From positions 248,001 to 312,000 of the forward strand of contig CASYFC010000002.1 in NCBI GenBank assembly GCA_949482135.1: a stretch of 64,000 nt of DNA, in the 5' to 3' direction. The DNA comes from an uncultured Clostridia bacterium. GTDB taxonomy: Bacteria; Bacillota; Clostridia; TANB77; CAG-508. Of this stretch, positions 17,222 through 25,931 are shown piece by piece. Numbering within the stretch: the stretch's first letter is position 1; each line of letters begins with the position of its first letter. The notes under the pieces were generated by a model. It worked only from the letters and a program-made list of their open reading frames with translations. It ran no database searches and was not told the origin of the DNA. The translations under genes were made by a program, and so were the position numbers.

Positions 17222-17854
17222 ATGTATAAGAAATTTTTTAAGAGATTTTTAGATATTGTAATTAGTTTATTAGGATTAATTATATTATCACCAGTAATAA
17301 TAATTGTAGCAATATTAGTAAGGATAAAGCTTGGTTCTCCAATAATCTTTAAACAGAATAGACCTGGAAAAGACGAAAGAATATTTAAATTGTATAAATT
17401 TAGAAGTATGTCTGATAAAAAAGATGAGGATGGAAAATTGCTTCCAGATACTGAAAGATTAACTAAGTTTGGTAAAATACTAAGAGCAACTAGTTTAGAT
17501 GAACTCCCAGAATTAGTTAATATTTTTAAAGGAGATATGAGTTTAATAGGTCCAAGGCCACTAGCTGTTTCTTATTTACCATATTATAACGAAGAAGAAA
17601 AACATAGACATGATGTAAGACCTGGACTTACAGGTCTTGCTCAAATAAATGGCAGAAATGCAATAAATTGGGATGAAAGATTCGCTTATGATATTGAATA
17701 TGTGAATAATATTACATTTATTAATGATTGTAAAATTCTTTTTAAAACTTTTTATAAAGTTTTAAAAAGAGATGATGTTGTAGTAACTGGAACAGGAACT
17801 GTAATAGATTTTGATGAATATAGAATGAATCAATTAAACCAAGAAAAAGAATAA
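17222..17854 (+). CDS. Polyprenyl-phosphate phosphoglycosyl transferase (PglC-like)
   Basis: Transfers a sugar-1-phosphate from a UDP-sugar to undecaprenyl phosphate to start lipid-linked glycan assembly at the inner face of the membrane. It is a small monotopic enzyme of 210 residues with one N-terminal hydrophobic hairpin (about 12-34), KLYKFRSM, the catalytic Asp-Glu in SLDELPELVNIFKGDMS near residue 94, GPRPL and RPGLTGLAQINGRN. This is the committed initiating transferase of the locus. It follows the aminotransferase by 11 bases and is probably translationally coupled. Confidence 0.92.
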   Translation: MYKKFFKRFLDIVISLLGLIILSPVIIIVAILVRIKLGSPIIFKQNRPGKDERIFKLYKFRSMSDKKDEDGKLLPDTERLTKFGKILRATSLDELPELVNIFKGDMSLIGPRPLAVSYLPYYNEEEKHRHDVRPGLTGLAQINGRNAINWDERFAYDIEYVNNITFINDCKILFKTFYKVLKRDDVVVTGTGTVIDFDEYRMNQLNQEKE

Positions 17855-17871
17855 AAGGTTTAAGGTTTTAT

Positions 17872-19146
17872 ATGAAAAAAAGAGTTTTAGTTTTGTCCTG
17901 TGGTTCACTTACAGCAACAGATATGAGTGTATCATTAAAGGATAATGATGAATATGAATTGTGGGGAACATCAATATATAAAGATCATGGTATATATACT
18001 TATAAAAATTATATACCAGATATTCCTAAAATTAGTGATAGCAACTTTATCCTGGTTTTAAATCAAAAAATAAAAGAATATAATATAAGTTATTTAGTTC
18101 CAACTCATGAAGATATGTGCTTATTTCTACAAGAAAATAAAGAAAAGATAAATGCAATTACATTATCTTCTAATTATGAAACATCATTAATTTGTAGATA
18201 TAAAACTAAAACTTATGAAAAAATGAAAAAATATAATTTTATTCCTAAAGTATATAAAAAAGAGGAAGTGAAGAAATATCCTGTTTTTGTAAAAAAGGAT
18301 ACTGATCAAGGAGCAAGAAATTGTTATAAAGTAAATAATAAACAAGAATTAGATTTATATACTAAAGATTCAGATATGATAATTTGTGAATATTTACCTG
18401 GAGATGAAGTTACTGTTGATTGTTTTACTAATAAAGATAGAAAATTAATTTTTTGCAATCCAAGAGCTACAGACAGAATGCTTGCAGGAATTGATGTACA
18501 CTCAAGAAGAATAAAATTAGACGAAGAAATAGAAGATATTGCAAAAGCTTTAAATAAGGAAATTGAATTTAGAGGTTGTTGGTTTTTTCAAATAAAGAAA
18601 GATGAAAAAGGAAAATTTAAATTATTAGAAATTTCTACAAGGCTTGCAGGAACATTTAGTTTAAGCAGATGCTTAGATGTAAATCTTTTATTAATGCAGT
18701 TAAGAGATATGGATGAAAAAGATGTGGAAATTACTTTTAATAATATATCTATTGAAACAGATAAACAATTTTCAGGAAAATACATTTTAGGAATTGATTA
18801 TAATGTTGTTTATATAGATTTTGAGAGTTGTTTTTTTGAAAAGGAAAAACTAGATACTTTTCTAATGCTATATTTATATCAGTGTATTAATAAAAAAATA
18901 GAAATAAAACTTTTAGTAGATAGCAAGGAAAATGCTCTAGATTATTTAAATATGAATAAAATAGATAAAAGGATTTTTAACGAAATTATTGAAGAAAATA
19001 AAAGGAATATAATAAATATGTTAGATGAGAAATCAATTTTTTTATCTAATAATGATAATTTAAAAAATGAAATTAGAAAATATAATAAAAAATTTTACTG
19101 TTTTTCTAATAGTATACTTGAAGCTTTGATTGATTGGAAATATTAA
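17872..19146 (+). CDS. ATP-grasp ligase with C-terminal HAD-like remnant
   Basis: A 424-residue protein. The N-terminal 300 residues have the carbamoyl-phosphate-synthase-like ATP-grasp layout: PVFVKKDTDQGARNC for the ATP lysine loop, DMIICEYLPGDEVTVDC, and KLLEISTRLAGTF for metal ligands. ATP-grasp enzymes join an acid to an amine through an acyl phosphate. The C-terminal part (from about residue 305) looks like a HAD phosphatase domain whose motif I reads DFESC instead of DxDxT, so it is probably inactive. No PglD acetyltransferase is present, so this enzyme may acylate or aminoacylate the 4-amino sugar; that is inference. Confidence 0.7.
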   Translation: MKKRVLVLSCGSLTATDMSVSLKDNDEYELWGTSIYKDHGIYTYKNYIPDIPKISDSNFILVLNQKIKEYNISYLVPTHEDMCLFLQENKEKINAITLSSNYETSLICRYKTKTYEKMKKYNFIPKVYKKEEVKKYPVFVKKDTDQGARNCYKVNNKQELDLYTKDSDMIICEYLPGDEVTVDCFTNKDRKLIFCNPRATDRMLAGIDVHSRRIKLDEEIEDIAKALNKEIEFRGCWFFQIKKDEKGKFKLLEISTRLAGTFSLSRCLDVNLLLMQLRDMDEKDVEITFNNISIETDKQFSGKYILGIDYNVVYIDFESCFFEKEKLDTFLMLYLYQCINKKIEIKLLVDSKENALDYLNMNKIDKRIFNEIIEENKRNIINMLDEKSIFLSNNDNLKNEIRKYNKKFYCFSNSILEALIDWKY

Positions 19147-19166
19147 AATATTATAAGGTATGTGTT

Positions 19167-19925
19167 ATGATAAAGTTAAATAAAAGTAATTTAAACTTAG
19201 TAAATGATTTTTTTCAAGATATAAAATTTTATATGGCAAAAACAGCATTAGAAGGATATATGGGGGAGGTTTTTGTAGATAATATAGAAAAACCAGAATT
19301 TTCATTTGCTTTTGTGGAAAGATTGTGTTTTATTGATGGAAATCCTAAAAGCAAATTAGCTCAAAAAGCTTTGGAGGAAATTGATGAGTATTATAAAGTA
19401 ATTATAGCAGATGAAAAATGGTTTGAATTGATAGAAAAAGTTTACAAAAATAATTTAGAAATATCTTCTAGATACGCAATAAAAAAAGATACTAAGTTCA
19501 ATAGAAAGCTTCTTAGTGAATATATTGAAAAAATGGATTCGCATTATAAGATAAAAAAGATAGATAAGAAAATGTATAATCTTATTCAAAAAACTGATTC
19601 ATATGTTACAAATTTAGGAATGTCTGAACAATATGAGAAAAACGGAATTGGATTTTGTGTACTAAATAAAAATGGAGAAATTGTAGCTGTTATAACATCA
19701 GATGGAATATTTAATGGTGGCATTGATGTGAATATTAAGGTGAAAGATACAGATAGAAGAAAAGGAATTGCTACAGCTATTTCAGCAAAAATGATTTTAG
19801 AGTGTATTAGCCAAAATTTATATCCTAGTTGGGACGCTGCAAATTTAAATTCAGTAGGACTGGCACAAAAATTAGGATATGAACTAGATTGTGAATATAG
19901 AATTTATAAAATAAATCAAAAATAA
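19167..19925 (+). CDS. GNAT-family acetyltransferase
   Basis: A 252-residue protein whose C-terminal third has the GNAT acetyl-CoA loop RRKGIATAISAKM and the later WDAANLNSVGLAQKLGYE segment, typical of the zwittermicin-type GNAT family (PF12746-like). The N-terminal part is helical and family-specific. The start at 19167 is preferred to an in-frame ATG at 19134, which lies inside the preceding gene; AAGGTATG gives a weak ribosome binding site. Its position after the ATP-grasp gene in an amino-sugar locus makes sugar N-acetylation possible, but the substrate is unknown. Confidence 0.72.
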   Translation: MIKLNKSNLNLVNDFFQDIKFYMAKTALEGYMGEVFVDNIEKPEFSFAFVERLCFIDGNPKSKLAQKALEEIDEYYKVIIADEKWFELIEKVYKNNLEISSRYAIKKDTKFNRKLLSEYIEKMDSHYKIKKIDKKMYNLIQKTDSYVTNLGMSEQYEKNGIGFCVLNKNGEIVAVITSDGIFNGGIDVNIKVKDTDRRKGIATAISAKMILECISQNLYPSWDAANLNSVGLAQKLGYELDCEYRIYKINQK

Positions 19926-19936
19926 GAGGATTAAAT

Positions 19937-20993
19937 ATGGAAATAGGTAGTGAATATTGGAAATGCGAAGAAAAATTAAACTCGAACAATACTAAATTTT
20001 GGGATTTTGGAAAAGATAATAAGTTTACATTATCTGGAAGAACATCAATATATTATGTATTAGAAAATATAATAAGAGAAAATAAAATAAAAAAAGCTTA
20101 TTTACCATCATATAGTTGTGATTCAATGGCACAACCGTTTTTAGATTTAGGAATTGAAGTAGTATATTATGATGTATATTATAATAAAGGATTAAAATAT
20201 AATATAAATTTTGATGAAGATATAGATATTTTTTTAGCAATGAATTATTTTGGATATTCTTCAACTAATATGGATATATATATTAAGAAATTTAAAGAAA
20301 AAGGAAAAATTATAATTGAAGATATAACACATAGTATTTTATCAAGTAAAATATATAGTGAATTTTCAGATTATTTAGTTGGAAGCTTAAGAAAATGGTT
20401 TCCAATTGCAAGTCGGAGGAATTGCAGTAAATATGAATTCTAATTTTGAAATTAAGTTAGATTCAAAGTCAAATGAAAAAATGATAGACGTAAAAAAATC
20501 TGCTATGGAAAATAAGAAAAAATATTTAGAGAATCAGGAAGAGGTTTCAAAAGAGATTTTTTTAAATCAATATAATGAAAGTGGCAAGATTTTAGACCAA
20601 GATTATAAAAATTACTCAATAGATGACGAATCATTAAAAGTAATAATGGGAATCGATATTGAAAAAATAAAAAAATCAAGAATTGAAAATGCAGAAACTA
20701 TATATAAAAAATTAAGGCTTAATAAACATATTGAATTTTTGATAAACACATTTAATGGACAAGATGGATTATTATTTGTACCTATAATTCTAAAAAAAGA
20801 AATTAGAAATCTTTTAAGAAAATATTTAATTGAAAATAAAGTTTATTTACCAGTACATTGGCCCTTAGATGATAAAATTAATAATATATTTGAGCAAGAA
20901 TTATCATTAATTTGTGATCAGAGATATAATGAAAATCAAATAGAATGGTATATAGATTTAATACAAAATTTTATAAACTGTCAAATAAATTAA
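19937..20993 (+). CDS. DegT-like PLP enzyme, needs a +1 frameshift at CGG
   Basis: Read straight through, the gene stops early at 20443. A +1 shift at the in-frame CGG (20414-20416) joins both halves into a 351-residue protein resembling distant DegT/StrS aminotransferases. The N-terminal half holds GRTSIYYVLEN, YLPSYSCDSM and the likely PLP-lysine motif SLRKWFPIAS; the next residues in the shifted frame are GGIAVN, which complete the usual K-W-x-P-x-x-x-G-G signature. The single extra C at 20414 is the only defect; nothing else is decayed over 1 kb. Neighbours are co-oriented and tightly spaced. Either programmed or tolerated frameshifting, or a recent inactivating insertion. Confidence 0.75.
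20414..20417 (+). other. +1 frameshift site 1 (CGGA)
   Basis: AGT CGG AGG in the zero frame becomes AGT GGA GGA when the C is skipped. The zero frame ends nine codons later. Confidence 0.75.
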
Positions 20994-21005
20994 AAGGAGA
21001 AAAAA

Positions 21006-22005
21006 TTGAACAATAATAACAATAATATTGATTTCTATTTTGATAGAAATTATGGAAAATTATATGAAAAAGTAGAATCAGGAATTCAAGAAATTTTTGA
21101 GTATGAAGATGAAAATGGGAAGATTTCTAATCAGTTTATTAAAAGGAAAATAGATACCCAAATAGATGAAAAAGAATATTTTGATATTGTTACACCATAT
21201 GGATATGGTGGTCCTGTAATACAGTGTTGTTTTCGGAGATAAAGCAAAATTATTAAAAAATTATGAATTAAAATTTAAAGAATATTGTGATCAAAATTGT
21301 ATAGTAAGTGAATTTATTAGATTTCATCCAGTAGTAGGAAATGCTTTAGATTTTGAAAATGTGTATAATCCAATTTATATGAGGAAAACATTAGTAACAA
21401 ACTTGAAAGATTATGAGGATCCAGTACAAACACAATTTAGTAAAAATTGCAGAAAAAGTATAAGACAAGCCACTAATAAAGGTGTAACTTATAAAATAAT
21501 TGAAACACCAGAAAACTTAAATTCATTTAAACAAATATATTATGAAACAATGAGTAGAAATAATGCAACAGATTATTATTATTTTGATGATGAATATTTT
21601 GATGAAATGTTAAAATATTATAAAGATAATATTGTTTTAATAGAAGCAATTTTTGAAGAAAAAGTAATTGGCGTGTGTTTATATTTTGTGTATAATAAGA
21701 CAATACATGTACACTTGTCTGGAACAATTACAGATTATTTATATTTATCACCAGAATATATATTGCAATATGCAATAACTATTTGGGGAAAAGAAAATGG
21801 TTATGAATTGATACATCGTGGAGGAGGGCGCTCTAATTCAGAGGAAGATTCCTTATATCAATTTAAAAGAAATTTTGCAAGAATAGAAAATAGAGATTTT
21901 TATATAGCCAAGAAAATATGGAATAATGATATTTATAATAAATTGTGTGAGCTTAAAAATGTAAGTAAAGAAGAAACTTTTTTTCCAGCATATAGAAAAA
22001 ATTAA
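21006..22005 (+). CDS. FemAB/GNAT-like aminoacyl or acyl transferase, needs a +1 frameshift at CGG
   Basis: Starts at TTG 21006, six bases after AAGGAG. The zero frame ends at 21242, but a +1 shift at CGG (21234-21236) gives a 332-residue protein continuous to 22005. It shows the FemAB-type TPYGYGGPVI segment near residue 65, then CFGDK across the site, FIRFHP, and in the second half KNCRKSIRQATNKGV, ATDYYYFDDEYF, IHVHLSGT and GYELIHRGGGRS, all typical of FemAB/lipid II aminoacyltransferase-like folds. Such enzymes move amino acids from tRNA onto cell-wall precursors; here an aminoacylated sugar is possible. No other defect is seen. Confidence 0.72.
21234..21237 (+). other. +1 frameshift site 2 (CGGA)
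   Basis: TTT CGG AGA TAA in the zero frame becomes TTT GGA GAT AAA. The P-site phenylalanine tRNA on UUU could re-pair perfectly with UUC after a +1 slip, the classic geometry for hungry-codon frameshifting. Confidence 0.75.
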
Positions 22006-22029
22006 AATATTAAAGAGAGGAATTATAAA

Positions 22030-23229
22030 ATGAAAAAGAAAATTCTTATAATTGCAAATTTTGTTACATTGCCATGGGAAAATGGAAATAGTAGATTCAC
22101 ATATATAATAGATTTATTAGATAAAGAAAAATATGAAGTTGAATTAATAACTTCAAGCTTTTGGCATGAAAATAAAATTCAAAGACAAGAAAATGATTCT
22201 GCATTAAATTTAGATTATGATATAACTTTAATAAAAGAACCAGGATATAAAAAGAATGTATCATTAAAACGATTTTATTCACATCATATATTTGCAAAAA
22301 ATGTTAAGAAATATTTAGATACAATTGAAAAACCAGATATTATATATTCAGCAGTTCCTTCTCTTGCAGTTGCAAAAGTAGCAAGCAAATATGCAGAAAA
22401 AAATAATATTAAATTTATAATAGATGTTCAAGATTTATGGCCAGAAGCATTTAAAATGGTATTAAACATACCAGTAATTAGTAATTTAATTTTTTATCCA
22501 ATGAAAAGGACTGCTGATTATATATATTCTAGAGCAGATTCAATTGTCGCAGTTTCAAATACTTATGCAGATAGAGCAAGTGCTGTTAATAAAAAATATG
22601 AACAAAAATTAAGTGTTTTTTTAGGAACAGATTTAGATAATTTTGATAAAGTAAAAAAAGAATTTGAGATTGTACCATTTGATGATGTAATAAGAATAGC
22701 ATATATAGGAACATTAGGTAATAGTTATGATATAAAATGTGTAATTGATAGCATACATATATTAAATAAAAAGGGAATAAAAAATATTTTATTTGCTGTA
22801 ATGGGAAATGGTCCATTACAAGAAGTTTTTGAAGCATATAGCAAAGAAAAAGAAGTAAATTGTGATTTTATTGGAAGACTAAGCTATGGAGAAATGGTAG
22901 GAAAATTATGTTCTTGTGATATTGCAGTAAATCCTATAAGAGCAGGATCAGCAGGAAGTATAATAAATAAAGTTGGAGATTATGCTGCAAGCGGACTTCC
23001 TGTTATAAATACTCAAGAAAGTGCAGAGTATAGAAAGTTAGTTGAAGACTATCAAATTGGTTTTAATGTAGAGAACGGAAATGCAGAAGAACTAGCTGAA
23101 AAAATTGAAATATTATATAATGACAGGGAACTAAGAAAAAGATTAGGTTCAAATAACAGACGATTAGCAGAAGATAAGTTTGATAGAAAGAATACATATA
23201 TTGCTATAAAAAATATATTAGAAATTTAA
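22030..23229 (+). CDS. Family 4 glycosyltransferase
   Basis: A 399-residue GT-B enzyme that would add a sugar from an activated donor at the cytoplasmic membrane face. The N-terminal domain begins with ILIIANF and LPWENGN; the C-terminal domain contains IRIAYIGTLGNSYD, FIGRLSYGEM and the donor-binding region NKVGDYAASGLPVINTQE, where the two glutamates fit the E-x7-E pattern loosely. RBS AGAGAGG. It likely acts on the undecaprenyl-linked amino sugar made by the upstream enzymes. Donor and linkage cannot be told from sequence. Confidence 0.85.
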   Translation: MKKKILIIANFVTLPWENGNSRFTYIIDLLDKEKYEVELITSSFWHENKIQRQENDSALNLDYDITLIKEPGYKKNVSLKRFYSHHIFAKNVKKYLDTIEKPDIIYSAVPSLAVAKVASKYAEKNNIKFIIDVQDLWPEAFKMVLNIPVISNLIFYPMKRTADYIYSRADSIVAVSNTYADRASAVNKKYEQKLSVFLGTDLDNFDKVKKEFEIVPFDDVIRIAYIGTLGNSYDIKCVIDSIHILNKKGIKNILFAVMGNGPLQEVFEAYSKEKEVNCDFIGRLSYGEMVGKLCSCDIAVNPIRAGSAGSIINKVGDYAASGLPVINTQESAEYRKLVEDYQIGFNVENGNAEELAEKIEILYNDRELRKRLGSNNRRLAEDKFDRKNTYIAIKNILEI

Positions 23230-23259
23230 AATTTCTACTTATAAATAAAAGGATAAAAT

Positions 23260-24504
23260 ATGATAAAAAAATTTTTAAAAAAGTATAAAAACTTTGCATC
23301 AGATATGATTTTAAATATGATTGGATTTGGTATATATATAATTTCACAGCAAATTATTTTACTTCCAATCTTAGATAAAATGGTTTCAGAAGATATATAT
23401 GCAAATATTGTATTATATATATCAATTTTAAATGTGGTATGTAATACTACAGGAGGAGAACTTGGAAATGTAAGACTTGTGAGAGATAGCGAATATAAAG
23501 CTAGAAATATTATTGGTGATTTTACTAGAATTTTAGTACTATTATCTCCAATAATTGCTATTATAGTTTTTCCACTTTTTATATATTTACAATATTCTGT
23601 GATTGGAAGTATAATATTTACAATTACAATATTACTTGCAAATATTAGATTATATGCTACTTGTTTTTATAGATTAAGACAAACATATAAAAAAGTAATA
23701 ATACAAAATATATTATATTTAGTTGGAATTGTTATAGGTCTTGGAATATTTGTATTAAGCAAAAATATTTATGTTTTGTTATGTATTCCAGAATTAATAT
23801 CTGTATTTTATGCATTAAAAAACTCAGATATTTTGGAAATGAAATTTACTAAAACTAAAGAAATGTTTGAAACAGTAAAAAAACTTTTTCAATTAGGATT
23901 TGTATCATTTTTAACAAATTTAATGAATTATTTTGACAGATTTTTGATATATCCAATGTTTGGTGCTGCAGCAATTGCAATGTATTATGCAGTTAATTCA
24001 ATGGCAAAAGTTGCAAGCTTAGTAACAAACCCAATGTCAAATGTTATTTTATCTTGGGTATCAAATGCAAGTGATGAAAAGAGTAAAACAAAAATATTAA
24101 CGATGACTTTATTTACTAATATTCCAGTTATAATATTAGTAACACTTTTAACAATACCTTGTAGTTATATAGCGTTATGGATTTTATATCATGAATATAT
24201 TTATTCCAAAGAAGCTATTATACTAATTATTCCAATTTCATTAACTACAGCATTTGGTACAGCATCTGCACTTATAAAGTCAGTTTTATTAAAATATAGT
24301 AATACAAATAAACTTGTAATTACATATATAGTTTATTTTTCGGCATTTGCTGGTTTAGCGTACTTTTTAAGTAGAAACCTTGGAATATTAGGATTTACAA
24401 TTGCAAATCTTATATCACAAATTATTTTATGGATTTTATTTATAGTATTATTATTGACAGCAAAAGAAAAAGAAAATAATCTTCCACAGAAAGAAAATAC
24501 TTAG
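23260..24504 (+). CDS. Wzx-like polysaccharide flippase (MATE/MOP family)
   Basis: A 414-residue protein with about 12 hydrophobic segments and the gross layout of MOP-superfamily lipid-linked oligosaccharide flippases (a conserved DRF in LMNYFDRFLIYPMFG near residue 228). It would turn undecaprenyl-linked repeat units across the membrane for polymerisation. RBS AAAGGA. Adjacent to two Wzy-like genes, as in Wzx/Wzy-dependent capsule loci. A second flippase lies at 47039, so this locus may build more than one polymer. Confidence 0.82.
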   Translation: MIKKFLKKYKNFASDMILNMIGFGIYIISQQIILLPILDKMVSEDIYANIVLYISILNVVCNTTGGELGNVRLVRDSEYKARNIIGDFTRILVLLSPIIAIIVFPLFIYLQYSVIGSIIFTITILLANIRLYATCFYRLRQTYKKVIIQNILYLVGIVIGLGIFVLSKNIYVLLCIPELISVFYALKNSDILEMKFTKTKEMFETVKKLFQLGFVSFLTNLMNYFDRFLIYPMFGAAAIAMYYAVNSMAKVASLVTNPMSNVILSWVSNASDEKSKTKILTMTLFTNIPVIILVTLLTIPCSYIALWILYHEYIYSKEAIILIIPISLTTAFGTASALIKSVLLKYSNTNKLVITYIVYFSAFAGLAYFLSRNLGILGFTIANLISQIILWILFIVLLLTAKEKENNLPQKENT

Positions 24505-24512
24505 GAGGAAAG

Positions 24513-25931
24513 ATGGATAGCAGAAAATTAAAAAGAAGAAAAGAAGAAAATATTATACAAAAAATTTGGAGTAAAAACACATTACCAATTATTCTATTTG
24601 TAATGATATTTTTAAATTATTTTACATTAATAAAACTAAATTATAATACTAAAGCATCATTTGCTGCTGGTACAGATGCATTAGTACCAGCATTTGGAAT
24701 TGGATTTATAATATTATGTTTCTTTTATATAAAAAAGATAAAAATTTCTAAAGCAATGATTATACAATTTGTGATATTACTTAGTGTTACTATAATGTGG
24801 ACAATAGTTCAATATTTAAATGTAAAAACAGGAACATATTATTTATATGATATATTTAATATAGCTTGTAAATTTGTTAATGTGTTATTTTTATTTGTTC
24901 TATTAATGAATATGGAATTGGACGAAAAGTACATATATAATTTTATGAGACTTATGATTATATTTGGACTAGTGTCTTGTGTATTTAATTTTATCATTTA
25001 TAAAGAAGATATTTTGGCTTCTTTAAAAATAATTACAATAGATACAAAGATAATTGAAGCAAAAAGCTTTTTTGCTCAAAAAAATCAATTTGCTTATGTA
25101 TTATTTACTTGTATAGTATCAGCAATTATTCTAATTGCAAAAACACCAAAAATAAAATCAAAAGTATATCGTGTTTTTCGTGTGTTATTTTATATAGCTT
25201 GCATATTGTTATTTTTATTTAATATGGTATTTACACAATCAAGAACAGGACTAGTAGTTACTGCATTATTTTTAGGATTATATTTAATATTCACTGATAG
25301 AATAAAAATTTTACCCAAAATTGCTTTAATTATTATTTTAGGAATAGTAGGATTCAAAGGAGTTTCTTATCTATATGAATATAATCCAGAACTACTGATG
25401 GATAAGCTTATAAGAGTAAAAAGCATTGATACATTAACAGGAAGAACAAATATATGGGATGTTGCTTTATCTGTTGCAAAAGAAAGTAAACAAACACTTA
25501 TTTTTGGAGCAGGAAGATTTAAAGGGGTAGAAGCTATAAATAATGCTAAATTACCATTTACGCAGTTTCATAATACTTACATAGAATTTTTAGTTTCTGG
25601 AGGTATAATCGAACTTGTTTATTTTATATCAATATATTTATTTGTTTTTGTAAAGGTAATAATATCTAAAAAAATGGATAAAAGATATAAAATAATATAT
25701 GTGATATTATACATAACTTATTATATATATATGATTTCTGAAAGTTTGGGAAGATTTTCAATAGGAGGTTCAGACTGTTTAGGAATAATCTTTTTTATAA
25801 CAATACCTTTGTTGCATTCTAATAGTATTGCAAAGAAGGATAGATGTGAAGTGCAGAATTCTACATATTTAGAAAATGAAAATTTAGAAGATATAGAAGG
25901 AAAAGAAGAAAATGTTTTTAAAGAAAATTAG
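24513..25931 (+). CDS. O-antigen ligase/polymerase (Wzy-like), copy 1
   Basis: A 472-residue polytopic protein with about 11 membrane segments. The extracytoplasmic region contains TGRTNIWDVAL and FGAGRFKG, followed by FHNTYIEFLVSGG, the pattern of Wzy/WaaL-type O-antigen polymerases. It would join flipped repeat units at the outer membrane face. It is clearly paralogous to the next gene. RBS AGGAGG is 8 bases before the ATG. Confidence 0.82.
   Translation: MDSRKLKRRKEENIIQKIWSKNTLPIILFVMIFLNYFTLIKLNYNTKASFAAGTDALVPAFGIGFIILCFFYIKKIKISKAMIIQFVILLSVTIMWTIVQYLNVKTGTYYLYDIFNIACKFVNVLFLFVLLMNMELDEKYIYNFMRLMIIFGLVSCVFNFIIYKEDILASLKIITIDTKIIEAKSFFAQKNQFAYVLFTCIVSAIILIAKTPKIKSKVYRVFRVLFYIACILLFLFNMVFTQSRTGLVVTALFLGLYLIFTDRIKILPKIALIIILGIVGFKGVSYLYEYNPELLMDKLIRVKSIDTLTGRTNIWDVALSVAKESKQTLIFGAGRFKGVEAINNAKLPFTQFHNTYIEFLVSGGIIELVYFISIYLFVFVKVIISKKMDKRYKIIYVILYITYYIYMISESLGRFSIGGSDCLGIIFFITIPLLHSNSIAKKDRCEVQNSTYLENENLEDIEGKEENVFKEN

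Noticed and set aside
20414-21237. Phase variation by simple repeats in surface genes
   Set aside because: No homopolymer or short tandem repeat is present at any of the four sites.
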